Source: Tianweitania aestuarii
GTDB taxonomy: Bacteria > Pseudomonadota > Alphaproteobacteria > Rhizobiales > Rhizobiaceae
Direction: 5' to 3'
Assembly: GCF_018457165.1 (NCBI RefSeq)
Contig: NZ_JAFMNX010000006.1
Coordinates: 1-64,000 of the forward strand
Length of the DNA: 64,000 nt
Below, piece after piece: positions 24,902 to 34,088 of this stretch; position 1 is the first letter of the stretch, and every line of letters begins with the position of its first letter. Under the pieces are notes generated by a model that was not told where the DNA came from, did not search any database, and was given only the letters and a program-made list of their open reading frames with translations. The translations under genes and the position numbers were made by a program.

Positions 24902-27900
24902 CGGACAAACCCGACATGAGTGAAAACGAAAACAAAGATCCGAACGAACCGAAGGTCGATCCGCAGGTCGAACCCAACCCCGAACCCCAGAGCGAGCCGA
25001 ACGCGGCCAGCCAACCCAGCGGCCCCGCACCGGCACCATCCGAGCCCAAGCCGGAGCCGGAGCCCGAGCCCGAGCCCGAGCCCGAAAACAAAGCAGCGGA
25101 CCCGATCGCCGATCAAGCGGTGACGCAGGAGCCTGTCTCGCCGGCGAAAGCGGAAACCGGCTCCACCGCGCTGTTCGTGCGCCGCCCGGTTCTGGCATTC
25201 GTGTTGAACGTGCTGATCGTGGTGGCCGGTCTCGCCGCCTTCTTCGGCATCGACGTGCGCGAACTGCCCGATGTCGATCGCCCCGTCATCACGGTCAACA
25301 CCAACTATACCGGTGCCGCTGCCGAAACGATCGACCGCGAAATTACCGCCATTGTGGAAGGCGGCATTGCGCGTGTTTCCGGCGTGAAATCCATTTCCTC
25401 CTCCTCGTCCTTCGGCCGCAGCCGCGTGACGGTGGAGTTCAACGACGGCGTCGATCTCGATGTCGCGGCCTCCGACATGCGCGACGCGGTCAGCCGTGTC
25501 GTCAACCAGCTGCCCGACGACCTGCAGGATCCGCCAACCGTGGTGAAGGCGGACGCCAACGCCGACGCCGTGATCCGGCTGGGCGTGACGTCCGAAACCA
25601 TGTCCGTCGAAGACATGACGGTTCTGGTTGAAGACGAGATCGTCGATTCACTGGCCGCCGTTCCGGGCGTCGCCGACGTGCAGGTCTACGGCGACCGCGA
25701 AAAGATCTTCCGCATCGACATCGATCAGGCCAAGCTTGCCAGCCTCGGCATGACGGTGGCCGACATCTCCAACGCCCTGAGCTCGATGGCCTTCGATGCG
25801 CCGGCCGGTGCCTTGTCGAGCAACGACCAGAACCTGATCGTGCGCGCCACCGCGTCTTTGACGACGCCGGAAGCGTTTGAAGCCGTGATCCTCAACGGCC
25901 GCACCCGTCTCGGCGATGTGGCGACCGTGACGCTCGGCCCCGATATCGGCCAGACACAGCTGCGCGCCAATGGCCGCACGGGCGTCGGCCTCGGCATCAT
26001 CCGCCAGGCCCAGTCCAACACGCTCGACATTTCCGAAGGCGTCCACGCCGCCGTTGATCAGTTGAAGGAAACCCTTCCCGAGGGCATGGACATCTTCATC
26101 ACCAGCGATGACGCGACCTTCGTTGAAGGCGCCATCCACGAGGTCGAGATCGCACTCGGCATTTCGGCCACCGTGGTTCTCATCATCATCTTCGCCTTCC
26201 TGCTCGATATTCGCGCCACCATCATTCCGGCTGTCGCCCTGCCCGTGGCCCTCATCGGCACAGTGGCCGGCATCTATATGGCCGGCTTTTCGCTCAACAT
26301 CCTCACCCTTCTGGCGCTGGTGCTCGCCACCGGTCTCGTGGTCGACGACGCGATCGTGGTTCTGGAAAACATCGTGCGCCGCCGCAACATGAACATGGGT
26401 CCGCGCGCCGCAGCCGTGCTTGGCACGCAGGAAGTCTTCTTCGCCGTCATCGCCACCACCGCGACCCTGATTGCGGTGTTCGTGCCCTTGTCCTTCCTGC
26501 CGGGCCAAACCGGCGGCTTGTTCCGCGAATTCGGCTTCGTGCTCGCGTTGTCGGTGATCCTGTCGGCGATCGTGGCTTTGTCGCTTTGCCCCATGCTCGC
26601 TTCGCGCATGCTGGGCAACTATACCGAGCATGAGCATACCGGCCTGCTCGGCCGCATCGGCGGCGGTTTGTCCGCCTTCTACCGCCGCAGCCTTCATGCC
26701 GCCTTGAACGCGCCCTTGGTCGCGGTCATGGTCGCCTTGCTGGCGGCCGGTGCCGCAGGCGCCATGTTCGGCACCATCCGTTCCGAACTCACCCCGACCG
26801 AAGACCGCTCGCAGGCCTTTATCCGCGTTCAAGCGCCGCAAGGTGTCAGCCTGGAATATATGGGCCAGCAGATGCGGGCGATCGAAGACCGCATTCAGCC
26901 GCTGCGCGAAAGCGGTGAGATCCGCTCGATCTATTCCATTTCCGGCCAGGGCGGGAACTACAACAGCGGCTTCATGGTCATGTCGCTGGCCTTGTGGGGC
27001 GACCGCGAACGCTCGCAGCAGGCGATCCTGCAGGATATCCAAAGCCGCATCAGCGATGTTTATGGCGTGCGCGCCTTCGCCTTCCAGCCGAACAGCCTGG
27101 GCATCCGTGGTGCCGGCAGTGGTCTGCAGTTCGCCATCGTCGGCAACAACTATGCCGACCTGACCGCGGCGGCAGAAGCCACCGTGCGCGATCTCGAAAA
27201 CACGCCTGGCTTCCAGACGCCCCGCCTGTCAACGGAATCCACGCAGCCACAGCTGTTCGTCTCGATCAACCGTGAGCGCGCATCCGATCTCGGCATCGAG
27301 ATCAACGGTCTGGCCGCAGCCATGCAGGCCATGCTGGATGGGCGTGAAATCGGCTCCGTGTTCATCGAAGACCGTGCCTTCGACGTCAAGCTGGTGTCAT
27401 CGGCCAACCCGGTCAACGATCCGACCGATCTGGAAAACATCTTCCTGAAAGCCTCCGACGGTCGCTTCGTGCCGATGTCCACCATTGCCACGCTGGAAGA
27501 ACGCGCCGTGCCGCCTTCGCTTGCCCGCGAACAACAGTTGCGCGCGGTGGCGATCACGTCGTCGCTCGCACCGGATCTGGCTTTGGGCGATGCCTATGCC
27601 CAGGCGCAGGAAGTCGCCGCCAAACATATGCCGGCCGGAAGCCGCATCGTGCCCTTGGCCGAAGCCGCAACGCTTGGTGAAACATCGAGCGGCATGCTCA
27701 CCATCTTCGGCTTCGCACTGGTGATCGTGCTTCTCGTGCTCGCCGCCCAGTTCGAAAGCTTCATCAGCGCCATCATCATCATGGTGACGGTGCCCTTGGG
27801 GCTCGCTTGTGCGGTGTTCGCCATGCTGCTGACGGGAACCAGCCTCAACGTGTACAGCCAGATCGGATTGGTCCTGCTTGTCGGCATCATGGCCAAGAAC

Positions 27901-28287
27901 GGCATCCTGATCGTCGAATTTGCCAACCAGCTGCGCGACCAGGGTTACGCTCTGCGCGAAGCGATCGAGGAAGCGTCCAACATCCGGCTGCGCCCGGTCA
28001 TGATGACCATGCTTTGCACCATTGTCGGCGGCGTTCCGCTGGTGCTGGCATCGGGTGCCGGCGCCGAGGCCCGCATCGCGCTGGGTTGGGTGATGGTGGG
28101 CGGCCTCGGTCTGTCTACGCTCGCAACCCTCTTCATCACGCCGGTCGCCTATCTTCTGCTTGGCCGCTTCGTGACACCGAAGGCGGAAGAAGCGGAACGT
28201 CTGGAGCGCGAACTTCAGGCTGCCAGCAAGGCGCATCCGACCGCCCATCACGGCGAACCTGGCGGTCATCCCGCTCCCGCCGAATAA
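24898..28287 (+). CDS. RND efflux pump permease with disordered Pro/Glu N-terminal extension
   Basis: A 1129-aa inner-membrane transporter of the AcrB/MexB superfamily. It has twelve predicted helices, two large periplasmic loops, and RND signature segments (GLVVDDAIVVLENIVRRR; VGIMAKNGILIVEFANQLRDQG). Unlike standard RND pumps, about 90 residues precede the first helix (FVRRPVLAFVLNVLIV). They are rich in Pro, Glu and Asn, with a (Pro-Glu)n run near residue 57. A second ATG at 24916 would trim only six residues. The substrate is unknown; HAE-type multidrug export is likely. No TolC gene follows. Confidence 0.9.
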   Translation: MTDKPDMSENENKDPNEPKVDPQVEPNPEPQSEPNAASQPSGPAPAPSEPKPEPEPEPEPEPENKAADPIADQAVTQEPVSPAKAETGSTALFVRRPVLAFVLNVLIVVAGLAAFFGIDVRELPDVDRPVITVNTNYTGAAAETIDREITAIVEGGIARVSGVKSISSSSSFGRSRVTVEFNDGVDLDVAASDMRDAVSRVVNQLPDDLQDPPTVVKADANADAVIRLGVTSETMSVEDMTVLVEDEIVDSLAAVPGVADVQVYGDREKIFRIDIDQAKLASLGMTVADISNALSSMAFDAPAGALSSNDQNLIVRATASLTTPEAFEAVILNGRTRLGDVATVTLGPDIGQTQLRANGRTGVGLGIIRQAQSNTLDISEGVHAAVDQLKETLPEGMDIFITSDDATFVEGAIHEVEIALGISATVVLIIIFAFLLDIRATIIPAVALPVALIGTVAGIYMAGFSLNILTLLALVLATGLVVDDAIVVLENIVRRRNMNMGPRAAAVLGTQEVFFAVIATTATLIAVFVPLSFLPGQTGGLFREFGFVLALSVILSAIVALSLCPMLASRMLGNYTEHEHTGLLGRIGGGLSAFYRRSLHAALNAPLVAVMVALLAAGAAGAMFGTIRSELTPTEDRSQAFIRVQAPQGVSLEYMGQQMRAIEDRIQPLRESGEIRSIYSISGQGGNYNSGFMVMSLALWGDRERSQQAILQDIQSRISDVYGVRAFAFQPNSLGIRGAGSGLQFAIVGNNYADLTAAAEATVRDLENTPGFQTPRLSTESTQPQLFVSINRERASDLGIEINGLAAAMQAMLDGREIGSVFIEDRAFDVKLVSSANPVNDPTDLENIFLKASDGRFVPMSTIATLEERAVPPSLAREQQLRAVAITSSLAPDLALGDAYAQAQEVAAKHMPAGSRIVPLAEAATLGETSSGMLTIFGFALVIVLLVLAAQFESFISAIIIMVTVPLGLACAVFAMLLTGTSLNVYSQIGLVLLVGIMAKNGILIVEFANQLRDQGYALREAIEEASNIRLRPVMMTMLCTIVGGVPLVLASGAGAEARIALGWVMVGGLGLSTLATLFITPVAYLLLGRFVTPKAEEAERLERELQAASKAHPTAHHGEPGGHPAPAE

Positions 28288-28401
28288 GGATCGGCCTCGC
28301 GTCTCCCCGGCGCGAAGCCGCATCGAACGCGGCATAAGTCTTGACCGCGCTTGAAGCGTGCAGCATGGACCTCTTTCGATTGACTTGAGGAGCATGCCCG
28401 C

Positions 28402-28887
28402 GTGGTGATCAAGACCATTTCCTTTGAAAACGCGCAGGCCTTGATCGGCAAGGAAGCCGGGCTGTCGGAATGGCGCGATGTGTCGCAAACCATGATCGAC
28501 CAGTTTGCCGATGCGACCGACGATCATCAGTTCATTCACACCGATCCCGTCCGCGCCGCCGCCGAAGGTCCTTATGGCGGCACCATTGCGCATGGCTTTC
28601 TCACCCTGTCGCTTCTGTCGGCCATGACCTATGAGGCCGTGCCAGCGCTGGAAGGCATGGTTGCCGGCGTCAATTTCGGCTTCGACAAGGTGCGCTTCAT
28701 GTCACCGGTGAAAACCGGCCAGCGCATCCGCGCCCGCTTCATCCTCGATAAGCTGCGCGAACGTCCCTCCGGCATCGTCGAGATCAACTACAATGTGACG
28801 ATCGAACTGGAAGGCAGCATCAAGCCTGCCCTCACCGCTTACTGGCTCACCCTGATGATGCCCGACCGCACGAAAGACCGCGCGTGA
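28402..28887 (+). CDS. MaoC-like (R)-specific enoyl-CoA hydratase
   Basis: A 161-aa single hot-dog domain. The hydratase-2 motif is visible in FADATDDHQFIHTDP, with Asp and His in the catalytic positions, followed by GPYGGTIAHGFLTLSLL. Members hydrate trans-2-enoyl-CoA to (R)-3-hydroxyacyl-CoA. GTG is the start, 9 bp after GAGGAG. Its last bases overlap the next gene (GTGA), so it forms an operon with the downstream SDR. The pair could act in sequence as hydratase and 3-hydroxyacyl dehydrogenase. Confidence 0.85.
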   Translation: MVIKTISFENAQALIGKEAGLSEWRDVSQTMIDQFADATDDHQFIHTDPVRAAAEGPYGGTIAHGFLTLSLLSAMTYEAVPALEGMVAGVNFGFDKVRFMSPVKTGQRIRARFILDKLRERPSGIVEINYNVTIELEGSIKPALTAYWLTLMMPDRTKDRA

Positions 28888-29693
28888 CCTCCACCGAACA
28901 AGACGGCAGCCGGTCGATGATGCGCTTCGAGGGATCATCCGTTCTGATCACGGGTGCCACCGGCGGCTTCGGCCGCCGCGCCGCCGAGCGCTTTGCCCAG
29001 GAAGGCGCAAAGCTCGTTTTGTCCGACATCAACCCGGACGCGCTCCAAGCCTTTGCCAAAACCCTCGACTGTGAAACGGTTCTGCTGGCAGGTGACATCG
29101 CCCAGGAAAGCCTGTCCAAGGATCTGGTGAAGCTCGCCGTCGAAACCTTCGGCCGTCTCGACGTCGCATTGAACAATGCCGGCATCGCGCAAAGCTACGT
29201 CAAGCTGCCCAACGTTCCCTCAGACGAAGCCCGCCGCGTTCTGGAGGTCGATCTCCTCGGCGTCTTCTTCGCGATGTCCTATCAGATCCCGCAAATGGAA
29301 CGTCAGTTCCGCCGCACCGGCAAAGGGGGCGCGATCGTCAACGTCGCTTCCGTCGCTGGTCTCACCGGCGCCCCTCGCCTGTCCGTTTATTCCGCCGCCA
29401 AACACGGCGTCGTCGGCCTGACCCGATCCGCCGCCGCCGAATGTGCTAACAAGGGTGTACGTGTGAATGCGGTCTGTCCGGCTTTCGCCCGGACCAAGAT
29501 GGCGATGGACATGCTCGGCATGTCGACCGCTGGAACCGACGCCGCCATCGCCGACCTGACGCGTGGCGTACCGATGAAGCGGCTGGCCGAAGTGGACGAG
29601 ATCGTCGAGGTCTTCCTGTTCGCCGCCGATCCCCGCAACAGCTTCATGACCGGTCAAGCCATCGCTGCAGATGGCGGCATAACGGCCATCTGA
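28884..29693 (+). CDS. SDR-family dehydrogenase downstream of MaoC hydratase
   Basis: A 269-aa classical short-chain dehydrogenase. It has the nucleotide loop ITGATGGFGRRAA, the NNAG motif (LNNAGIAQ), catalytic Ser (NVASVAG) and YSAAK, and a C-terminal MTGQAIAADGG. The third loop Gly of TGxxxGIG is kept, but Ile is replaced by Phe. The GTG start overlaps the hydratase stop; an ATG at 28917 is an alternative. A 3-hydroxyacyl-CoA or similar alcohol is the likely substrate given the partner. Confidence 0.85.
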   Translation: MTSTEQDGSRSMMRFEGSSVLITGATGGFGRRAAERFAQEGAKLVLSDINPDALQAFAKTLDCETVLLAGDIAQESLSKDLVKLAVETFGRLDVALNNAGIAQSYVKLPNVPSDEARRVLEVDLLGVFFAMSYQIPQMERQFRRTGKGGAIVNVASVAGLTGAPRLSVYSAAKHGVVGLTRSAAAECANKGVRVNAVCPAFARTKMAMDMLGMSTAGTDAAIADLTRGVPMKRLAEVDEIVEVFLFAADPRNSFMTGQAIAADGGITAI

Positions 29694-29731
29694 TTTGACC
29701 GTTTTGCGTTGCCATATCGCTGTTTGCGCGC

Positions 29732-30283
29732 TCAGACGCCCCTTGCAGCGTCGGAAAGATAGCTGAACGCGTAGTCCGCAAACGACCGCCAGCACTCCAC
29801 CCGGAACGTGTCGGGCGCAGTCCGCAGAAGCACGATCTCGATCTTGCCGAGCACCGTGCGCGAGCAGGCGCCGACAGGAAAGGCTTGCAAACCAAGGTCT
29901 TGCGGGCAACCGGCATTGATCACGTCCGCCGCTTTCGATCCCGAAACGATGATCGCGACATTGCGATGCGAGATATCCACCGCCGAATGCAGAACGGTGA
30001 CCTCCGCCAAGTCCTTCAGCGGCTCGGCATCCTCGCTTTCGTCGATCACCAACCACTCATCCGGCCCCAGCCACAAGGCCGAACGGCCATCGGCCAAAGC
30101 GGAAGTCTTTGGTTTCGTTGGAAGATCCAGTCCCAAAGCCTTTGAGAGCGGAGCTAATCCATCCGGCTCTGCCCGCAGCGAAACACGCCGCGCCGGCTTC
30201 GCAGGCTGAAGAGAAACGCCGTTGATCGTCTCCAAGCGATGATCCAGCGCCCCACGACGCTTCACAGTGATCGCCTCAACCAT
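29732..30283 (-). CDS. soxG: Sarcosine oxidase gamma subunit
   Basis: A 183-aa subunit of the heterotetrameric sarcosine oxidase, which oxidises sarcosine and transfers the one-carbon unit to tetrahydrofolate. Typical segments are LGPDEWLVIDE, VDISHRNVAIIVSG and FRVECWRSFADYAFSYL. The start overlaps the end of soxA by 8 bp. It is the last gene of the sox operon and converges on the MaoC/SDR pair 38 bp away. Confidence 0.92.
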   Translation of the reverse strand: MVEAITVKRRGALDHRLETINGVSLQPAKPARRVSLRAEPDGLAPLSKALGLDLPTKPKTSALADGRSALWLGPDEWLVIDESEDAEPLKDLAEVTVLHSAVDISHRNVAIIVSGSKAADVINAGCPQDLGLQAFPVGACSRTVLGKIEIVLLRTAPDTFRVECWRSFADYAFSYLSDAARGV

Positions 30284-33281
30284 TGAGCCGCTCCCCTTTT
30301 TCGTCGAAGAACAAGGGCTTACACACTTCCACCTCGATCACGCCATCAGGCATCGGCACGTGCAAGGTCTCGCCCATTCGGCCGAAGCCACCTTCCACCA
30401 GACCCATCGCGATCGAGCGCCCGCAATTCTCCGACCAGTAGCTGGACGTCACAAAACCGATCATTTTCATGGGGATAGGCTGCTTCGGATCATCAACGAT
30501 CTGCGCGCCTTCTTCCAGAACGGTCTTGGGATCCTTGGTCCTCAACCCAACTAGCTGCCGCCTGCCTGGCGCCACGAGATCGGGACGCGTCAGACCGCGA
30601 ATGCCGACAAAGTCGCTCTTCTTCTTGCCGATCGCCCAATCAAGCCCCGCATCACCGGGCGTGACCGTGCCGTCGGTATCCTGCCCGACAATGATGTAGC
30701 CCTTTTCAGCCCGCAACACGTGCATGGCTTCGGTGCCGTAAGCACAAACATCGTGCTTTTTGCCCTCCTCCCAGATGGCTTCCCAAACCGCACGGCCGTA
30801 ATCAGCCGGCACGTTGACCTCAAAGCCGCGCTCGCCGGTAAACGACATGCGGAACAGCCGGGTCGGCACACCGCCGCAGATCGTGCCCTCGCGCACCGAC
30901 ATATGCGGCATCGCAGCGTCCGAGATATCGATGTTGTCGACCAAAGATTGCAGGATGTCGCGGCTCTTAGGACCCTGAACGGCGATCACAGCCCATTGTT
31001 CGGTGATCGAGGTCAGCCAGACATCGAGATGCGGGAACTCGGTCTGGAGATAGTCTTCCATGTGGTGCATCACACGCGGCGCACCACCGGTTGTGGTGGT
31101 CACATGGAAGCGATGGTCGGACAATCGGCCTACAACGCCGTCATCATAGATGAAGCCGTCTTCGCGCAGCATGATGCCATACCGGCAGCGGCCAGCTTCG
31201 AGCTTCGCCCATGGATTGGTGTAGAGCAGCTCCATGAACTTGGCCGCGTCCGGGCCCACGATCTCGATCTTGCCGAGCGTGGAGGCATCGAAGATGCCGG
31301 CGGAGGTCCGGACGGTCTTGCACTCGCGGTTGACCGCCGCATGCATGTCCTCGCCCTTGCGCGGGTAATACCAGGCGCGCTTCCACTGCCCGACATCTTC
31401 GAACACCGCGCCTTGCTGTTCTTCCCAGCCATGCATCGGCGTACGGCGTGTCGGGTCGAACAGCTCACCCTTGGCATGGTTGACGATCGACCCGAAGGTC
31501 ACCGGCGTATAGGGCGCACGGAAGGTTGTAAGGCCGACAGCAGGGATCGGCTTGTCCAGAACTTCGGCAGCGATGGCGAGACCGTGCAGGTTAGATGTCT
31601 TGCCCTGATCCGTCGCCATGCCGTTCGTGGTGAAGCGCTTCACATGCTCGATCGACCGCATGCCTTCGCGCACCGCCTGACGAATGTCCTTGGCGGTCAC
31701 GTCGTTCTGGAAGTCGACGAAAGCCTTCACGATCTGCTCTGGACCGGAGCCGGGCGACGCACCCAACATGCCGCCGCCCCAGGTCTCGCCTTTGTCGACC
31801 TTTGGCTTGGCAGAAATCGTCGCACGAACGGCCTTCTCGCCGGCAGCAAAGCCTTCATCCACGGTGGCATCCAGGCTGTCCGCGCCATTGCAGGCACCGA
31901 CCGAGATGCAATCCTGAGCGTAGATGCCGGGCAGGAAGCGCAGTGTCGGCTCGTCGAAGGCAACTTTGCCGCGCGATTGCGAGAACAGGTGGACGGAAGG
32001 CGTCCAGCCCGATGACATTAGCAGTGCGTCGATCGGCACCTTACGTGCCGGGCCGCCGGACTTCGCCTGCACCGTCATGGAAGAAACACGCAGCCGCCCG
32101 TCTGTGCCGGTCACTGTGCGACCGGCATTGATCTCGATGCCCAGAGACCGCGCCTCTTCCACCAGCGCGCTGGATGGATTGTCGCGAATATCCACGATTG
32201 CAGCGATGTTGACGCCGGCCTTCTTCAGATCAATCGCGGCGGGGTAAGCGGAATCGTTGGCGGTGAAAACGCCGACATTGCGCCCGACGGCAACACCGTA
32301 GTGATTAAGGTAGGTGCGCGCGGCGGATACCAACATGATGCCCGGCCGGTCATTGTCGGCAAACACCATGTGCCGCTCGATCGCGCCAGCTGCCAGGATC
32401 ACCTTCTTGGCGCGCACCTGCCACAAACGCTCGCGCGGGGTGGTCAGGTCAGGATGCGCGAGATGCTCGGTAACACGCTCCACCAGGCCAACCATGTTCT
32501 GCGCGTAATAACCGAAGGCTGTGGTGCGGGTGAGCACGCGGACATTGTCGCGTGCAAGCAGCGATGCCGCTGCAGCCTGCGCCCAGGTCCAACCATCCTG
32601 CCCTTCGATCGAGGCGCCGCTTTCATAACGCAGTGCGCCGCCGACATCCGGCTGCTCGTCGCACAAGATCACGCGCTGACCGGACTCGGCTGCGGCAAGC
32701 GCTGCCGCCAGACCAGAGGGACCTGCACCAACGATCAGCACATCGCAATGCGCAAAGCGCTGCGCGTAAGTGTCGGGATCGGGTCGCTCCGGCGCAACGC
32801 CAAGGCCCGCTGCTTCGCGGATGCGTGGCTCGTATATCTTGGCCCAGGCGTCCTTCGGCCACATGAAGGTCTTGTAGTAGAAGCCGGCCGAGAACATCGG
32901 CGACCCGATGTTGTTGACGGCGCCGACATCGTAAGCAAGCGATGGCCAGCGGTTCTGCGACACCGCAGTCAGTCCGTCATACAGCTCCTGCACGGTCGCG
33001 CGCACATTAGGCGTCTTGCGAGCAGCATCGCGATGAATGCCCACCAGCGCATTCGGCTCTTCCGGGCCGGCGGAAAGAAAGCCGCGCGGCCGGTGATATT
33101 TGAAAGAGCGGCCAACGAGATGCACGCCATTGGCAAGCAGCGCGGAGGCCAGCGTGTCTCCTTGGACGCCGGCATAGGTCTGACCGTCGAAGGTGAAACC
33201 AAGCGCGGCCGAGCCAGCAAGTCGCCCCTTGCCGGCGACGCGGTGCGTGGCTGCAAAACGCTTTGTGGTGGTGGTCGCCAT
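30276..33281 (-). CDS. soxA: Sarcosine oxidase alpha subunit
   Basis: A 1001-aa subunit. The N-terminal part holds a 2Fe-2S-like small domain without its cysteines, as usual for SoxA. An FAD/NAD-binding Rossmann fold follows (VLIVGAGPSGLAAALAAAES). The C-terminal third is a folate-binding aminomethyltransferase (GcvT) domain, with EIVGPDAAKFMELLYTN and a glycine-cleavage T C-terminal barrel. The start at 33281 shares one base with the soxD stop codon (TGATG). The frame is open 78 bp further upstream inside soxD, but that stretch is not SoxA-like. Confidence 0.94.
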   Translation of the reverse strand: MATTTTKRFAATHRVAGKGRLAGSAALGFTFDGQTYAGVQGDTLASALLANGVHLVGRSFKYHRPRGFLSAGPEEPNALVGIHRDAARKTPNVRATVQELYDGLTAVSQNRWPSLAYDVGAVNNIGSPMFSAGFYYKTFMWPKDAWAKIYEPRIREAAGLGVAPERPDPDTYAQRFAHCDVLIVGAGPSGLAAALAAAESGQRVILCDEQPDVGGALRYESGASIEGQDGWTWAQAAAASLLARDNVRVLTRTTAFGYYAQNMVGLVERVTEHLAHPDLTTPRERLWQVRAKKVILAAGAIERHMVFADNDRPGIMLVSAARTYLNHYGVAVGRNVGVFTANDSAYPAAIDLKKAGVNIAAIVDIRDNPSSALVEEARSLGIEINAGRTVTGTDGRLRVSSMTVQAKSGGPARKVPIDALLMSSGWTPSVHLFSQSRGKVAFDEPTLRFLPGIYAQDCISVGACNGADSLDATVDEGFAAGEKAVRATISAKPKVDKGETWGGGMLGASPGSGPEQIVKAFVDFQNDVTAKDIRQAVREGMRSIEHVKRFTTNGMATDQGKTSNLHGLAIAAEVLDKPIPAVGLTTFRAPYTPVTFGSIVNHAKGELFDPTRRTPMHGWEEQQGAVFEDVGQWKRAWYYPRKGEDMHAAVNRECKTVRTSAGIFDASTLGKIEIVGPDAAKFMELLYTNPWAKLEAGRCRYGIMLREDGFIYDDGVVGRLSDHRFHVTTTTGGAPRVMHHMEDYLQTEFPHLDVWLTSITEQWAVIAVQGPKSRDILQSLVDNIDISDAAMPHMSVREGTICGGVPTRLFRMSFTGERGFEVNVPADYGRAVWEAIWEEGKKHDVCAYGTEAMHVLRAEKGYIIVGQDTDGTVTPGDAGLDWAIGKKKSDFVGIRGLTRPDLVAPGRRQLVGLRTKDPKTVLEEGAQIVDDPKQPIPMKMIGFVTSSYWSENCGRSIAMGLVEGGFGRMGETLHVPMPDGVIEVEVCKPLFFDEKGERLNG

Positions 33282-33664
33282 CAGGCTTCTCCATCGGTGG
33301 ATACGCGGTCGCGCGCCGGCGTTTCCACATTCTGATCCGCAGGCGGGATATTCTCCCAAGCGCTGTGTTCCGGCAGGTTCTTCATTACGTCGGCCGGCTT
33401 CGGCTCTCCGGCCTTGTAGACTCGGAGGAACTTGTCGGTAACGGAGTCGCGCACTGCGTTGAAGAACCGGCCGCAGCCGTGAATGTGCCGCCAGCGTTCG
33501 TAAACCAGCCCTTTCGGATTGGTGCGAATAAAGAAGAAGGCTTCGAAGGCCTCGTCGCTTTCAGCCGCGATGTCTCGAGAACGAGCGATATGCGCTTCGC
33601 CGCCGTTGCGAAATTCGAGCTCCGGCCGCTCTTCCTGACAGTAAGGACAGTGGATCAACAACAT
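33281..33664 (-). CDS. soxD: Sarcosine oxidase delta subunit
   Basis: A 127-aa zinc-binding small subunit. The zinc ligands of the family are present: C6 and C9 in HCPYC, and H60/H62 with C64 in RHIHGCGRFF. The C-terminal 30 residues (HSAWENIPPADQNVETPARDR) make it somewhat longer than the usual 90-110 aa. It is coupled to soxA by a one-base stop/start overlap and lies 11 bp downstream of a DUF2511 gene that separates it from soxB. Confidence 0.92.
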   Translation of the reverse strand: MLLIHCPYCQEERPELEFRNGGEAHIARSRDIAAESDEAFEAFFFIRTNPKGLVYERWRHIHGCGRFFNAVRDSVTDKFLRVYKAGEPKPADVMKNLPEHSAWENIPPADQNVETPARDRVSTDGEA

Positions 33665-33675
33665 CGTTCAGTCCT

Positions 33676-34071
33676 CTAGAGTTCGCCTGGACCGATGGCC
33701 GTGCCACGCGGCTGATCGCAAAGCCGCCTTCCCACGGTCAGCAGCGGCCCCATCGCTGCGATACGTTCTTTCATCGACATGTCCGGCTTGACGAGCCCGC
33801 CGTCGCCCAGATTGCCGAAGCCGAGATCGAACGGATTAACGGACACCTGCGCCACGCGGACCTGATCGTTTTCGTCTTCCGCCTGTTCACTGAAATACAC
33901 GACTGGCTGGCCGAGGATCTTCGCGCAAAGCAGATTACCGCGCTCGATGGTGAACGGCCATTGCGTTTCCGAGCCGGTGCGCTGGATGACCTGCACACGA
34001 AAATCACTGACCTCCGGCAAGAACGTTTTCCGTTCATCGTCAGCCATGAGAACAGGCCCTGCAACAGTCAT
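33676..34071 (-). CDS. DUF2511 (YebY-like) protein inserted in the sox operon
   Basis: About 131 aa. The WPFTIERGNLLC segment and the late RRLCDQ cysteine match the two-Cys pattern of the DUF2511/YebY family, whose members are small exported proteins. Two starts are possible: the ATG at 34071, or a TTG at 34092 overlapping the soxB stop codon. The TTG would give the short hydrophobic leader [19 protein letters not shown]. Overlap with soxB and an 11-bp gap to soxD place it firmly in the sox operon. No role in sarcosine oxidation is known. Confidence 0.65.
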   Translation of the reverse strand: MTVAGPVLMADDERKTFLPEVSDFRVQVIQRTGSETQWPFTIERGNLLCAKILGQPVVYFSEQAEDENDQVRVAQVSVNPFDLGFGNLGDGGLVKPDMSMKERIAAMGPLLTVGRRLCDQPRGTAIGPGEL

Positions 34072-34088
34072 GGCCGCAACCAAAGGGA

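Noticed and set aside
25648-27042. 464-codon minus-strand frame inside the RND pump gene
   Set aside because: The His/Asp/Arg-rich translation is typical of an antisense shadow; the RND frame is conserved along its full length.
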